Source: Planctomycetaceae bacterium (GTDB lineage: Bacteria > Planctomycetota > Planctomycetia > Pirellulales > Pirellulaceae). Taken from it: a DNA stretch of 9,918 bases. The notes under the pieces are model-generated. The model did not search any database. It was not told the origin of the DNA and was given only the letters and a program-made list of their open reading frames with translations. The position numbers and the translations under genes were made by a program. This document shows positions 1 to 6,512 of this stretch, piece after piece (positions within the stretch are counted from its first letter, which is position 1; every line of letters starts with the position of its first letter). The DNA lies in contig SXHS01000050.1 in assembly GCA_005773145.1 (NCBI GenBank), positions 1 to 9,918 on the forward strand, in the 5' to 3' direction.

Positions 1-519
1 CTTGCCATCGTCACCGCTCTGTAACAACATGATCTGATGCTGATCCTTGTTAAACGGCAGCCACACCGTTCCCGTCGCACGATCGACCAGCGGACACGCT
101 GGGCCGAGCGCATGGCCAGGTTCGGATGCCAGCACACGAGTATCGGACCAAGTCCGCCCGCCATCCAAGCTGCTACGCATGAGCAAATCTCGATCCGTGG
201 CGATCTGAGAAGTCTCACCGCCAACCTTGGCATCGCGACTTGCCGTACAGAACGCCAATACCGTGCCACGACGCGTCACGACGATCGCCGGGGAATGAAA
301 CGTCTGGTAGCCGTCGGGCTCCTTCTCCCAGAGCGATTGACGCACAAAAACCGCCGCCTCCCAGGGCTCTTCGCCGCACAAGACACCGGGCACCATCCCA
401 ATCACGATCACGATGAGCAACACCGGCGCCCAACGGCTGCCCGTAGGACAACCTCGCGGGCCCCGACGCAAACGGCTTCGGGTGTGGTTCCGAGCGACGA
501 TCGATTGTTGGTATCGCAT
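1..519 (-). CDS. Sialidase-like BNR/Asp-box protein, N-terminal part (runs off left edge)
   Basis: The minus strand stays open from an ATG at 519 to the window edge and gives 173 residues without a stop. A basic N-terminal segment (about residues 11-30, many Arg) precedes a hydrophobic stretch (about 32-47, VLLIVIVIGMVPGVL), consistent with a signal peptide or membrane anchor and export. After it comes a sialidase/BNR beta-propeller start: PAIVVTRRGTVLAF (78-90), then an Asp-box SSLDGGRTW (116-124), then GPACPLVDRATGTVWLPF. Proteins of this type are usually annotated as exo-alpha-sialidase or BNR-repeat protein and act on extracellular glycans. The arginine of the usual FRIP motif is not present here (FHSP instead), so true sialidase activity is doubtful. 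The start is uncertain: an in-frame ATG at 618, with AGGTGA four bases upstream, would add 33 residues, but those lengthen the region before the hydrophobic segment unusually. The gene is transcribed divergently from the aldehyde dehydrogenase. The family call is good; the substrate is unknown. Confidence 0.8.
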   Translation of the reverse strand, partial: MRYQQSIVARNHTRSRLRRGPRGCPTGSRWAPVLLIVIVIGMVPGVLCGEEPWEAAVFVRQSLWEKEPDGYQTFHSPAIVVTRRGTVLAFCTASRDAKVGGETSQIATDRDLLMRSSLDGGRTWSDTRVLASEPGHALGPACPLVDRATGTVWLPFNKDQHQIMLLQSGDDGK

Positions 520-664
520 GTTGGCCACGCTACGGTTTCTAACGGCACATGTCAATGGTTCCCGCAGACACAGCGCCGTGAGAACTCGCAACTCGCAAAT
601 GCCTTGTAGATGGGCCATGGTATCACCTAAACTGTTTCGGTAGCAGCAGCCATTCTTCTCGAAC

Positions 665-670
665 AAGGAG
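665..670 (+). promoter_or_regulatory. Shine-Dalgarno sequence of the aldehyde dehydrogenase gene
   Basis: AAGGAG lies seven bases before the ATG at 678. It is one of the clearest ribosome binding sites in the window and fixes this start. Confidence 0.7.
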
Positions 671-677
671 TACTCGG

Positions 678-2162
678 ATGTCGACGGCAACAAAGCCAAG
701 TTCCTCAGTCGTAAAGCGTCCCCAGATTCGGCAGTCTGAGTGCTTCATCAATGGACAATGGCAACCGGCCGCGAGTGGGAAAACTTTTGAGACGGTGGAT
801 CCCGCAACGGAAGCGGTGATCACCCAAGTGGCTGAGGGAGATGCGGCGGATGTGGATCTTGCGGTGACCGCGGCGCGGCGCGCCTTCGAGGATTCCGCTT
901 GGTCGCGCATGGATGCCCGTGATCGCGGCCGATTGATGTTGAAATTGGCCGATCTCATCGAAGCCGAAGCCGAGGAACTCACCGCGCTGGAAACTTGGGA
1001 CAACGGCAAACCGATTCGCGATGCCCGCGCGGCCGACCTGCCGCTGGCCGTGGATTGCCTGCGTTACTATGCCGGGTTTGCGGACAAGATCCAAGGGGAG
1101 ACGATCCCGGTGCGCGGCAACTATTTCACATATACGCGACGAGAGCCGGTGGGTGTTGTGGGGCAGATCATCCCCTGGAATTTCCCGATGCTGATGGTCG
1201 CCTGGAAGTGGGGGCCCGCCTTGGCAGCCGGTTGCACGATTGTCATGAAACCGGCTGAGCAAACTCCCCTGACCTGCTTGCGTTTGGCGCGTCTGGCGCA
1301 AAAGGCGGGCTTTCCGGACGGCGTGATCAACGTCGTCCCTGGCTACGGACCGACTGCTGGCGCGGCGCTCGTACGCCATCCAGGAGTCGATAAGATCGCC
1401 TTTACCGGTGAGCACCTGACCGCGCAGACGATCATGAAGGAGGCTGCCCCCACCCTCAAGCGTCTCACCTTCGAGTTGGGTGGAAAGAGCCCGAACATCG
1501 TCTTCGCCGACGCCGATCTCGAGGCTGCGGTAGCGGGAGCCCATTTCGGTCTGTTTTTCAATCAAGGCCAATGCTGTTGCGCCGGGAGTCGTGTCTTTGT
1601 CCAAGAAAAAATACATGACCAATTCGTTGAGCGCATCGTCGCTATGAGCCAATCACGTCGGCTCGGAGATCCGTTCGATGTGCAGACCGAGCAGGGTCCA
1701 CAGGTGGATCGAAACCAATTCGACAAGATCATGAAGTACATCGAGTTGGGCAAGAAAGAAGGAGCCCGTTGTGTCGCCGGCGGCGATCGATTCGGCGACC
1801 GCGGTTACTTTGTGAAACCGACCGTTTTGGATCAGGTCACCGATCAGATGGCGGTCGCCCGCGAGGAAATTTTCGGGCCGGTGATGTCCGTGCTGACCTT
1901 CCGAGACGTCGACGAAGTGGTACAGCGCGGCAATAACACCTTTTACGGCTTGGCGGCCGCTGTCTGGACTCGCGATGTCAGTAAGGCACATCACATGGCG
2001 CGGCGTCTGCGGGCCGGTACCGTTTGGGTCAACTGTTACGATGTCTTCGACGCGGCGGCCCCCTTCGGCGGATTTAAAATGTCGGGACAGGGGCGCGAGC
2101 TGGGGGCCAAAGGACTCGATGGCTACCTTGAGACCAAGACCGTGACGGTTGCCCTGGATTGA
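678..2162 (+). CDS. Aldehyde dehydrogenase (class 1/2-like, NAD(P)-dependent)
   Basis: This 494-residue protein has the full length of the ALDH superfamily and should oxidise an aldehyde to the carboxylic acid with NAD(P)+ in the cytoplasm. Visible motifs are PWNFP with the catalytic Asn168, KPAEQTPLT with Lys191 for cofactor binding, FELGGKSPN with the general base Glu266, NQGQCCCAGSR with the nucleophile Cys300 as the middle of three cysteines, and EEIFGPV with Glu397. The triple cysteine is typical of the ALDH1/ALDH2 and betaine/phenylacetaldehyde dehydrogenase group. One deviation stands out: the Rossmann loop that normally reads FTGSTxxG reads FTGEHLTAQ here (242-250), losing the Ser-Thr and the second Gly. 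The start is supported by AAGGAG at 665-670. The gene ends in TGA and stands alone: the left neighbour is divergent and the right one is an opposing aldo/keto reductase remnant. The aldehyde substrate cannot be told from the sequence. Confidence 0.95.
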   Translation: MSTATKPSSSVVKRPQIRQSECFINGQWQPAASGKTFETVDPATEAVITQVAEGDAADVDLAVTAARRAFEDSAWSRMDARDRGRLMLKLADLIEAEAEELTALETWDNGKPIRDARAADLPLAVDCLRYYAGFADKIQGETIPVRGNYFTYTRREPVGVVGQIIPWNFPMLMVAWKWGPALAAGCTIVMKPAEQTPLTCLRLARLAQKAGFPDGVINVVPGYGPTAGAALVRHPGVDKIAFTGEHLTAQTIMKEAAPTLKRLTFELGGKSPNIVFADADLEAAVAGAHFGLFFNQGQCCCAGSRVFVQEKIHDQFVERIVAMSQSRRLGDPFDVQTEQGPQVDRNQFDKIMKYIELGKKEGARCVAGGDRFGDRGYFVKPTVLDQVTDQMAVAREEIFGPVMSVLTFRDVDEVVQRGNNTFYGLAAAVWTRDVSKAHHMARRLRAGTVWVNCYDVFDAAAPFGGFKMSGQGRELGAKGLDGYLETKTVTVALD

Positions 2163-2374
2163 GTGCGACGAACCAGGTCGTCCAGAGTCCGCATGGTTTC
2201 TGCCATGGGGGTGAAAGGATCGGGGCCGTGCACCTGATAAAGATCGAGCTAGTCGGTCTGCAGGCGACGCAAGCTTGCATGCAATGCCTCGATCAGGTGC
2301 TTGCGCTACAATCCCTTGGCATTGGGCGACGGGTTCATGCGGAACCAACCTTTGGATGCCAAAACCAAATCATC
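2163..2374 (-). pseudogene. Aldo/keto reductase fragment, decayed
   Basis: Reading the minus strand from 2374 gives about 70 codons that match the middle of an aldo/keto reductase: DDLVLASKGWFRM, then NAKGL, a TAG, RKHLIEALHASLRRLQTD, a second TAG, LDLYQVHGPDPFTP and ETMRTLDDLVRR. The two in-frame TAG codons are at 2306-2308 (where family members usually have Ser before RKH) and at 2249-2251 (where they usually have Tyr in TDY-IDLYQVH). The catalytic Lys (in LASK) and His (in YQVH) survive, but the upstream Asp and Tyr of the AKR tetrad and the whole C-terminal half are absent. Recognisable similarity stops at the aldehyde dehydrogenase stop codon, so the fragment lies tail to tail against that gene. 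A few more codons up to about 2398 may belong to it. It has no usable start and is surely non-functional; the family call rests on motif recognition. Confidence 0.8.
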
Positions 2375-2636
2375 GTGTGCTGTCCCGATTGGCGTCAGCC
2401 AGCGGTGGGTGGGTTGCCATGCTGCAAAAACGCTGGTGCATTTTACGCAATCCCGCAAGCCTTCGCCACCGGTAAATTTTACAGTTGGCCTTAAGTCACC
2501 GATTGCGGGCGTCCGAATGTAGTAGGCATGTCAAGGCATTTCCCCACGCGTCCAGCCGAGGGACGGCCATGAATACGGGCCACAAGCCCAGTGCGGACGC
2601 CGTGATTTCCGAATAGCTCCAAATGGACCGAGTCTC
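2375..2636. other. Intergenic stretch with no recognised gene
   Basis: Between the aldo/keto reductase remnant and the small lipoprotein I see no coding pattern that resembles a known family, no tRNA and no convincing hairpin followed by T residues. It may hold further degraded sequence of the lost aldo/keto reductase gene and the promoter of the downstream lipoprotein gene, but neither can be pinpointed. Confidence 0.5.
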
Positions 2637-3041
2637 ATGCAATCAGCCACCGACCAGCAGCCAGCGACCGTCATGATCGGCACTAAGCCCATTACGACTA
2701 ACCGAGCCAACCGAGTGCGAGCCCTAGTGATGCTGCTCCCGCTGGTCGTCGGCAGTACCGGTTGCTCCACCTGTTGCAACCCGTACGATCACCACTACGG
2801 CGCCTTCGGTGGTATTCGGGAGCGGTTGGATCGTATGCGTGGTCGAGTCGGGTCCGTGATCGCACCTGCCGACGCCGGGCCGATGCTCGCCGACGACGTT
2901 TATATGGACGATGGCTCCGCACACATCGTCGGCAGTCCCGTGGAAGGCGAAGCCTATAGCGCCGAAGGGGAAGTGATCGACGGCGCCATCATCGATGAGT
3001 CCGATTCGGCCATCGCTCCCGAACCAGGCACGGAGTACTAG
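2637..3041 (+). CDS. Small putative lipoprotein of planctomycete type
   Basis: This 134-residue protein has a basic segment (TNRANRVRA, 21-29), a hydrophobic core (LVMLLPLVV, 30-38) and a lipobox-like end GSTGC, which would place a lipidated Cys43 at the start of the mature protein. The lipobox is imperfect because the -3 position is Ser. The mature part starts with a cysteine cluster and an aromatic/His patch (CSTCCNPYDHHYGAFGG, 43-59), then RERLDRMRGRVGS, and ends in an acidic tail with EGE and DES runs. The NPYD...YGAFGG...GRVGS layout resembles short uncharacterised lipoproteins I associate with planctomycetes; no function is known to me. No strong ribosome binding site is visible. An in-frame ATG at 2673 would give a shorter, more usual signal peptide and is a serious alternative start. 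Its TAG stop shares four bases with the opposing pheT stop. Confidence 0.65.
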   Translation: MQSATDQQPATVMIGTKPITTNRANRVRALVMLLPLVVGSTGCSTCCNPYDHHYGAFGGIRERLDRMRGRVGSVIAPADAGPMLADDVYMDDGSAHIVGSPVEGEAYSAEGEVIDGAIIDESDSAIAPEPGTEY

Positions 3042-4459
3042 CCGCTGCTGAGCAACTGCGTACCGTGCGCTCGCTGACAATCGGCGACAATTCGATCGCG
3101 GATGGCGTCGGCCTCTTGACGGGTTAGCGTACGTTCGCTGGATTGCAGCGTGAAGCTGAAAATCAGGCGTTTCTTGCCAGTCCCATCCTTAGCGGGATCT
3201 CGGTAGGTCTCGCGAAAATGTATGTTTCGCAGACCATTGCCCCCCGCATTCCGCACCGTGCCGACCAAGTCCCCCCAAAGCACGGACTCATCGGCAATCA
3301 GGTTGAGATCCTGCACGACGGCCGGGAACAGGATGGCCGCCTCGTATTGCGGGATCGCTCCTGCGGCCTTCAGGAACCCATCGAGCTGAATCTCCGCTAC
3401 GGTAACGTCTCCACGCAGCCCGAATTGTTTCTTGCCAGCCGCTGAGACCTCTCCCAAAACGCCGCAGCGTTCCCCACGCCAAATGAGTTCACAGGAACGA
3501 ACGGCATCCAGTAGCGGGGCCTGCACGGCACCGCCCACCTGCCATTCCGCACCGCGGTCAAGTTGGAGGGCCAGGTTCTCCAAGACACCCTTGACGTGAA
3601 AAAAATCGCCGTCCGCGGTAAGTCCCAGCATGCGGCGCTCGTCGGGCAAGGCCTCCACATCCGACCCGGGTAAATAAATCCTCGCGATTTCAAAGAGCTG
3701 GATGTGCGGATTGGACAGGGCCTGATTTACCTGTCGCGCTCCCAGCAAGCTGGGAATCAGGCTTCGCCGCAAGGTGTCCGCGCCCCGCAGGAGGGGCGTA
3801 TTGCAGCGTAACGGTTCATGTGGCGTCCAGGGACTAAAAGCCTCCGACCAGTCTTGCGATACCACGCTAACGGTCAAGGCTTCATCAAATCCCATCGCCG
3901 TCAAACCATCGCGCACTCGGCCATTCAAACGGTCCCATTCATCGCGATGCGACGCGATCATGGCAACTCGCGCATCCTCGGGTACTTGATCATAGCCATG
4001 GACCCGCACCACTTCCTCAATCAAATCAATCTCACGCGTCAGATCCCGACGCCAGCTCGGGGGTACCACCTCGATTTGATTTTCATTCGCATCGATCAGC
4101 TGATTGCCGAGCGCTACTAAAATGCGTTGCACAACGTCCGATGGAATCGAGATCCCCAACACGCGAGGCAGCTGGGGGAGTCTCAACACGATGGCAGGTC
4201 GTTTGCTGGATTTTCCAGAAACTACATCCACGCTCCCCGCCGCCAACTCGCCACCTGCTACCTGCAGAATCAGTTGACAACAGCGACGGCTAGCCCAGTC
4301 GATGCCATCGGGGTCGACGCCCCGCTCGAATCGATACGAGGAAGGGCTGTGCAAACCCACGCGACGGGCCGCGCCGCGAACGGTCAGCGGATCGAAGTCG
4401 GCCGCCTCGATGAGAATATCATGCGTCTGAGCGGAAACTTCGGTCTCGGCGCCACCCAT
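3038..4459 (-). CDS. pheT: Phenylalanine--tRNA ligase beta subunit, C-terminal part (downstream of an in-frame TAG)
   Basis: This 473-residue stretch continues pheT in the same frame after the TAG at 4469-4471. Its first ATG lies nine bases beyond that TAG. In full-length numbering (ATG 5071 = residue 1) it covers about 205-677. It opens with MGGAETEV of the B3/B4 domain and SYRFERGVDP (245-254). The B5 domain follows (about 290-360) with PPSWRRDLTREIDLIEEVVRVHGYD, then the catalytic-like core module. The C-terminus is the ferredoxin-fold anticodon-binding domain (about 576-674), with FPAVVQDLNLIAD and RLIFSFTLQSSERTLT. The B subunit pairs with PheS as an alpha2beta2 enzyme that charges tRNA(Phe) in the cytoplasm; the B3/B4 domain edits mischarged Tyr-tRNA(Phe). 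Whether this part is made by reinitiation, by read-through, or not at all cannot be told. Apart from the missing leader codons, nothing in it looks decayed. Confidence 0.9.
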   Translation of the reverse strand: MGGAETEVSAQTHDILIEAADFDPLTVRGAARRVGLHSPSSYRFERGVDPDGIDWASRRCCQLILQVAGGELAAGSVDVVSGKSSKRPAIVLRLPQLPRVLGISIPSDVVQRILVALGNQLIDANENQIEVVPPSWRRDLTREIDLIEEVVRVHGYDQVPEDARVAMIASHRDEWDRLNGRVRDGLTAMGFDEALTVSVVSQDWSEAFSPWTPHEPLRCNTPLLRGADTLRRSLIPSLLGARQVNQALSNPHIQLFEIARIYLPGSDVEALPDERRMLGLTADGDFFHVKGVLENLALQLDRGAEWQVGGAVQAPLLDAVRSCELIWRGERCGVLGEVSAAGKKQFGLRGDVTVAEIQLDGFLKAAGAIPQYEAAILFPAVVQDLNLIADESVLWGDLVGTVRNAGGNGLRNIHFRETYRDPAKDGTGKKRLIFSFTLQSSERTLTRQEADAIRDRIVADCQRAHGTQLLSSG

Positions 4460-4468
4460 GACACCCGC

Positions 4469-4471
4469 CTA
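4469..4471 (-). other. In-frame TAG codon interrupting pheT (codon 201)
   Basis: The minus strand reads RPVA, TAG, AGVMGG with no frame change. Relatives have a residue such as Leu or Ile here (as in RPVALAGVMGG), so one T-to-A change from TTG would create the TAG. Coding continues intact on both sides. The codon could be a sequencing or consensus error, a recent nonsense mutation, or a suppressed or reinitiation site. The next in-frame ATG is at 4459-4457. Confidence 0.85.
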
Positions 4472-5071
4472 GGCCACCGGTCGCCGCTGGTCGGCGATCA
4501 CGCAAGTCCCTGGCTCGACGTCGTACTTGCGATGATCGATGGCTACCATCGATTCACCCTTCCGCGCCGCACGCACCACCAACGCGCCTCCCGACAGTCG
4601 CTCCAAATCAAAGGCATGCAACGGTTGCCCACATTCCATGAGCACATAATTGGTGACATCCACCACATTGTTGACGGACCCTAGGCCAACGGTTGCTAGC
4701 CGTTGAACCAACCAGTCAGGGCTTGGGCCCACCTTGACGTTGCGGATGACACGGGCCACATAACGTGGACACATCTCTGGGCACTCGACCCGGATCTGAC
4801 ATACCGTCGAAATATCGGGGCCTTTGGCATCGAGTTCCAACGCGGGCATGCGAAAGGGAACATCCCATAGAACGCCAATCTCACGGCCAATTCCCAGATG
4901 CCCTAAACAGTCCGGTCGGTTGCTCGTGATTTCAAGATCAATCGCCAGGTCGTCGCCAACAGTCTTCGTATGCTCGTGATTGAATCCGGACATGGCCAGC
5001 CGATGCGCCAATTCATCGGCCGACATTTTGAGCGGGACATAGTCCTGCAACCATTTCCAGGAGACAATCAT
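4469..5071 (-). CDS. pheT: Phenylalanine--tRNA ligase beta subunit, N-terminal part (ends at an in-frame TAG)
   Basis: Two hundred residues from ATG 5071 (MIVSWKWLQDYVPL) to the TAG. They hold the B1 region (1-35), then ITSNRPDCLGHLGIGREIGVL (48-68), then the start of the B3/B4 domain with CPRYVARVI (101-109) and VVDVTNYVLMECGQPLHAFD (136-155). The tRNA-binding EMAP/OB-fold insert that long bacterial PheT proteins carry between these parts (about residues 40-150 in E. coli) is absent. The whole interrupted gene would therefore be 677 residues rather than about 790. ATG 5071 fits the usual PheT N-terminus; a TTG at 5086 would overlap the pheS stop and is less likely. The start lies 11 bases after the pheS stop, as expected for co-translated subunits. 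If translation really ends at this TAG, the fragment alone cannot form the enzyme. Confidence 0.88.
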   Translation of the reverse strand: MIVSWKWLQDYVPLKMSADELAHRLAMSGFNHEHTKTVGDDLAIDLEITSNRPDCLGHLGIGREIGVLWDVPFRMPALELDAKGPDISTVCQIRVECPEMCPRYVARVIRNVKVGPSPDWLVQRLATVGLGSVNNVVDVTNYVLMECGQPLHAFDLERLSGGALVVRAARKGESMVAIDHRKYDVEPGTCVIADQRRPVA

Positions 5072-5082
5072 TTTGGCACCCG

Positions 5083-6102
5083 TCAAAACTGTTCCAAGAA
5101 CCGCACGTCATTCTTATAGAACTCACGAATATCGGTGATTCCGTGACGACGCATGCAGAGCCGCTCAATGCCCAGGCCGAACGCAAATCCTGTGACCTCC
5201 TCGGGATCGTAGCCAACGGATTGCAGCACGTGTGGATCGACCATGCCCGCGCCGCCAAATTCCGTCCAGCCGTCGTTCCATTGGAAATCAACCTCAACGC
5301 TTGGCTCGGTAAACGGAAAGAAAGAGGGGCGGAAGCGGATATGGACGTCAGTCCCCAGGTAGCTGCTGGCGAACATCCGCAGCACGCTTTTCAAGTCGGC
5401 CATGGTGACCTGGCGATCAATCAGCAGGCCTTCCATCTGGTGAAACATCGGATAGTGGGTTGCATCCGCCGTGTCGGGGCGATAGACCCGTCCGAGGGAA
5501 ATGATGCGGATGGGAGGCGGGGTCCGTTCCATCACGCGAATCTGCACCGTGCTGGTTTGACTGCGCAACAGACGTACCGTATTCCCGGTTGCGCCGGCGA
5601 CTGATAAGTAGAAATTCTCCAGCGGGTCGCGGGCCGGATGTTGACGTGGAATATTCAATGCCTCGAAATTATGCCACTCATCTTCGATTTCCGGGCCGTC
5701 CGCGACCGCGAACCCGAGCCGACCCATGATGTCCTTGAGTTCCTCAATGGTCTGGGTGATCGGGTGTCGCCGTCCGATTCGCTGGCGACGGCCAGGCTCG
5801 GTGGGATCAAAGACGTGAGCCTGCGGAACTTGCGTAACACCCGCATGAATCCGATCGCGCGCGGAATCGAATGCCGACTGAATTTGCTGCTTCACTTCGT
5901 TGAAGCGTTTGCCGGCGGCCGGTCGCTCATCGGGGGGCACGCCCCCCAACTGCTTCTGCACATCCTTGAGCCGGCCGCTCTTGGCGCCGAGAAACTCAAC
6001 GCGTCCTGACTCCAGGGTGGCGACATCCTGGGCCCGCGAGAAGGCCTCGAGCGAGTCCGCCGCGAGGCGATCGAGTTCCTGAAAAAACTGCGCTAACCCC
6101 AT
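5083..6102 (-). CDS. pheS: Phenylalanine--tRNA ligase alpha subunit
   Basis: PheS is the catalytic subunit that activates phenylalanine and transfers it to tRNA(Phe), acting as an alpha2beta2 enzyme with PheT. The 339 residues match the bacterial family length. The N-terminal region (1-90) is predicted helical, as in the coiled-coil arm that contacts tRNA. Class II synthetase motif 1 surrounds GRRHPITQTIEELKDIMGRLGF (110-131). Motif 2 reads RIISLGRVYRPDTADATHYP (199-218), followed by MFHQMEG. Motif 3 is GFAFGLGIERL (305-315). The phenylalanine pocket segment PSFFPFTEPS (259-268) is present, and Ala307 matches the position that controls analogue specificity in E. coli. All key residues look intact. 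The gene starts six bases after the rplT stop, with a weak AGGT overlapping that stop, and is followed by pheT after 11 bases, so all are probably one transcript. Confidence 0.97.
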   Translation of the reverse strand: MGLAQFFQELDRLAADSLEAFSRAQDVATLESGRVEFLGAKSGRLKDVQKQLGGVPPDERPAAGKRFNEVKQQIQSAFDSARDRIHAGVTQVPQAHVFDPTEPGRRQRIGRRHPITQTIEELKDIMGRLGFAVADGPEIEDEWHNFEALNIPRQHPARDPLENFYLSVAGATGNTVRLLRSQTSTVQIRVMERTPPPIRIISLGRVYRPDTADATHYPMFHQMEGLLIDRQVTMADLKSVLRMFASSYLGTDVHIRFRPSFFPFTEPSVEVDFQWNDGWTEFGGAGMVDPHVLQSVGYDPEEVTGFAFGLGIERLCMRRHGITDIREFYKNDVRFLEQF

Positions 6103-6108
6103 CGATAC

Positions 6109-6465
6109 CTACGCCACTAAGGCGTGCTTGGCCTGTGCCACGACCTGATCAAAGGCCGCCGGATCGTGAATGGCCATTTCGGCGAGCGTCTTACGGTCCA
6201 ACTCGATGCCAGCCTTTGTCAGCCCATCAATGAATTGGCTGTAACGCAAGCCCCGCTCCCGCACTGCTGCATTGATACGAATGATCCACAGTTTGCGAAA
6301 TTCGCGGCGGCGAGCGCGTCGGTCGCGAAAGGCGTATGCGCCAGCCCGAACCAACGTCTCCTTGACCGATCGCAACAACCGACCACGGCCACCCGTGTAA
6401 CCTTTGGCCTTGCGAAACAGTCGTCGTTTTGCCTTGTTTCGCGCCGCCCCTTTGACCGTTCTCAT
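6109..6465 (-). CDS. rplT: Large ribosomal subunit protein L20
   Basis: This 118-residue, very basic protein is bacterial L20, an early-assembly 23S rRNA-binding protein. It is at the normal family length. The extended basic N-terminus (KAKRRLFRKAKGYTGGRGRLLRSVKE), the ARRREFRKLWIIRINAAVR helix and the C-terminal globular part (YSQFIDGLTKAGIELDRKTLAEMA) are all as expected. In several bacteria L20 represses its own operon by binding the mRNA leader. The ATG at 6465 is preceded by AGGA about ten bases upstream. It sits between rpmI (47-base gap) and pheS (6-base gap) and ends in TAG. Confidence 0.97.
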   Translation of the reverse strand: MRTVKGAARNKAKRRLFRKAKGYTGGRGRLLRSVKETLVRAGAYAFRDRRARRREFRKLWIIRINAAVRERGLRYSQFIDGLTKAGIELDRKTLAEMAIHDPAAFDQVVAQAKHALVA

Positions 6466-6512
6466 GACGTTTCAATCCTAATTGACGCAATCCTGATTCA
6501 CCACATTCGAGA

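Noticed and set aside
37..609. Open plus-strand frame of 190 codons across the left end
   Set aside because: It lies opposite the sialidase-like gene, whose minus-strand product has a signal peptide and an Asp-box. The plus-strand product has low-complexity, Arg/Thr-rich sequence and no family resemblance.
1401..1430. Local double frameshift as the origin of the odd ALDH loop
   Set aside because: The shifted frame does contain an AGC ACC (Ser-Thr) pair, but it meets a TGA at once and cannot be closed cleanly; the loop length matches the family without any indel.
705..1652. Long minus-strand frame inside the aldehyde dehydrogenase gene
   Set aside because: It is antisense to a protein with every ALDH catalytic motif; the frame is open only because of the GC-rich codon pattern.
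1653..2348. Minus-strand frame spanning the dehydrogenase 3' end and the region behind it
   Set aside because: It is not in the frame that gives the aldo/keto reductase sequence, and its product resembles nothing recognisable.
2249..4471. TAG reassigned to an amino acid in this organism
   Set aside because: TAG ends five of the eight genes whose stops are visible, and the three interruptions would need three different residues.
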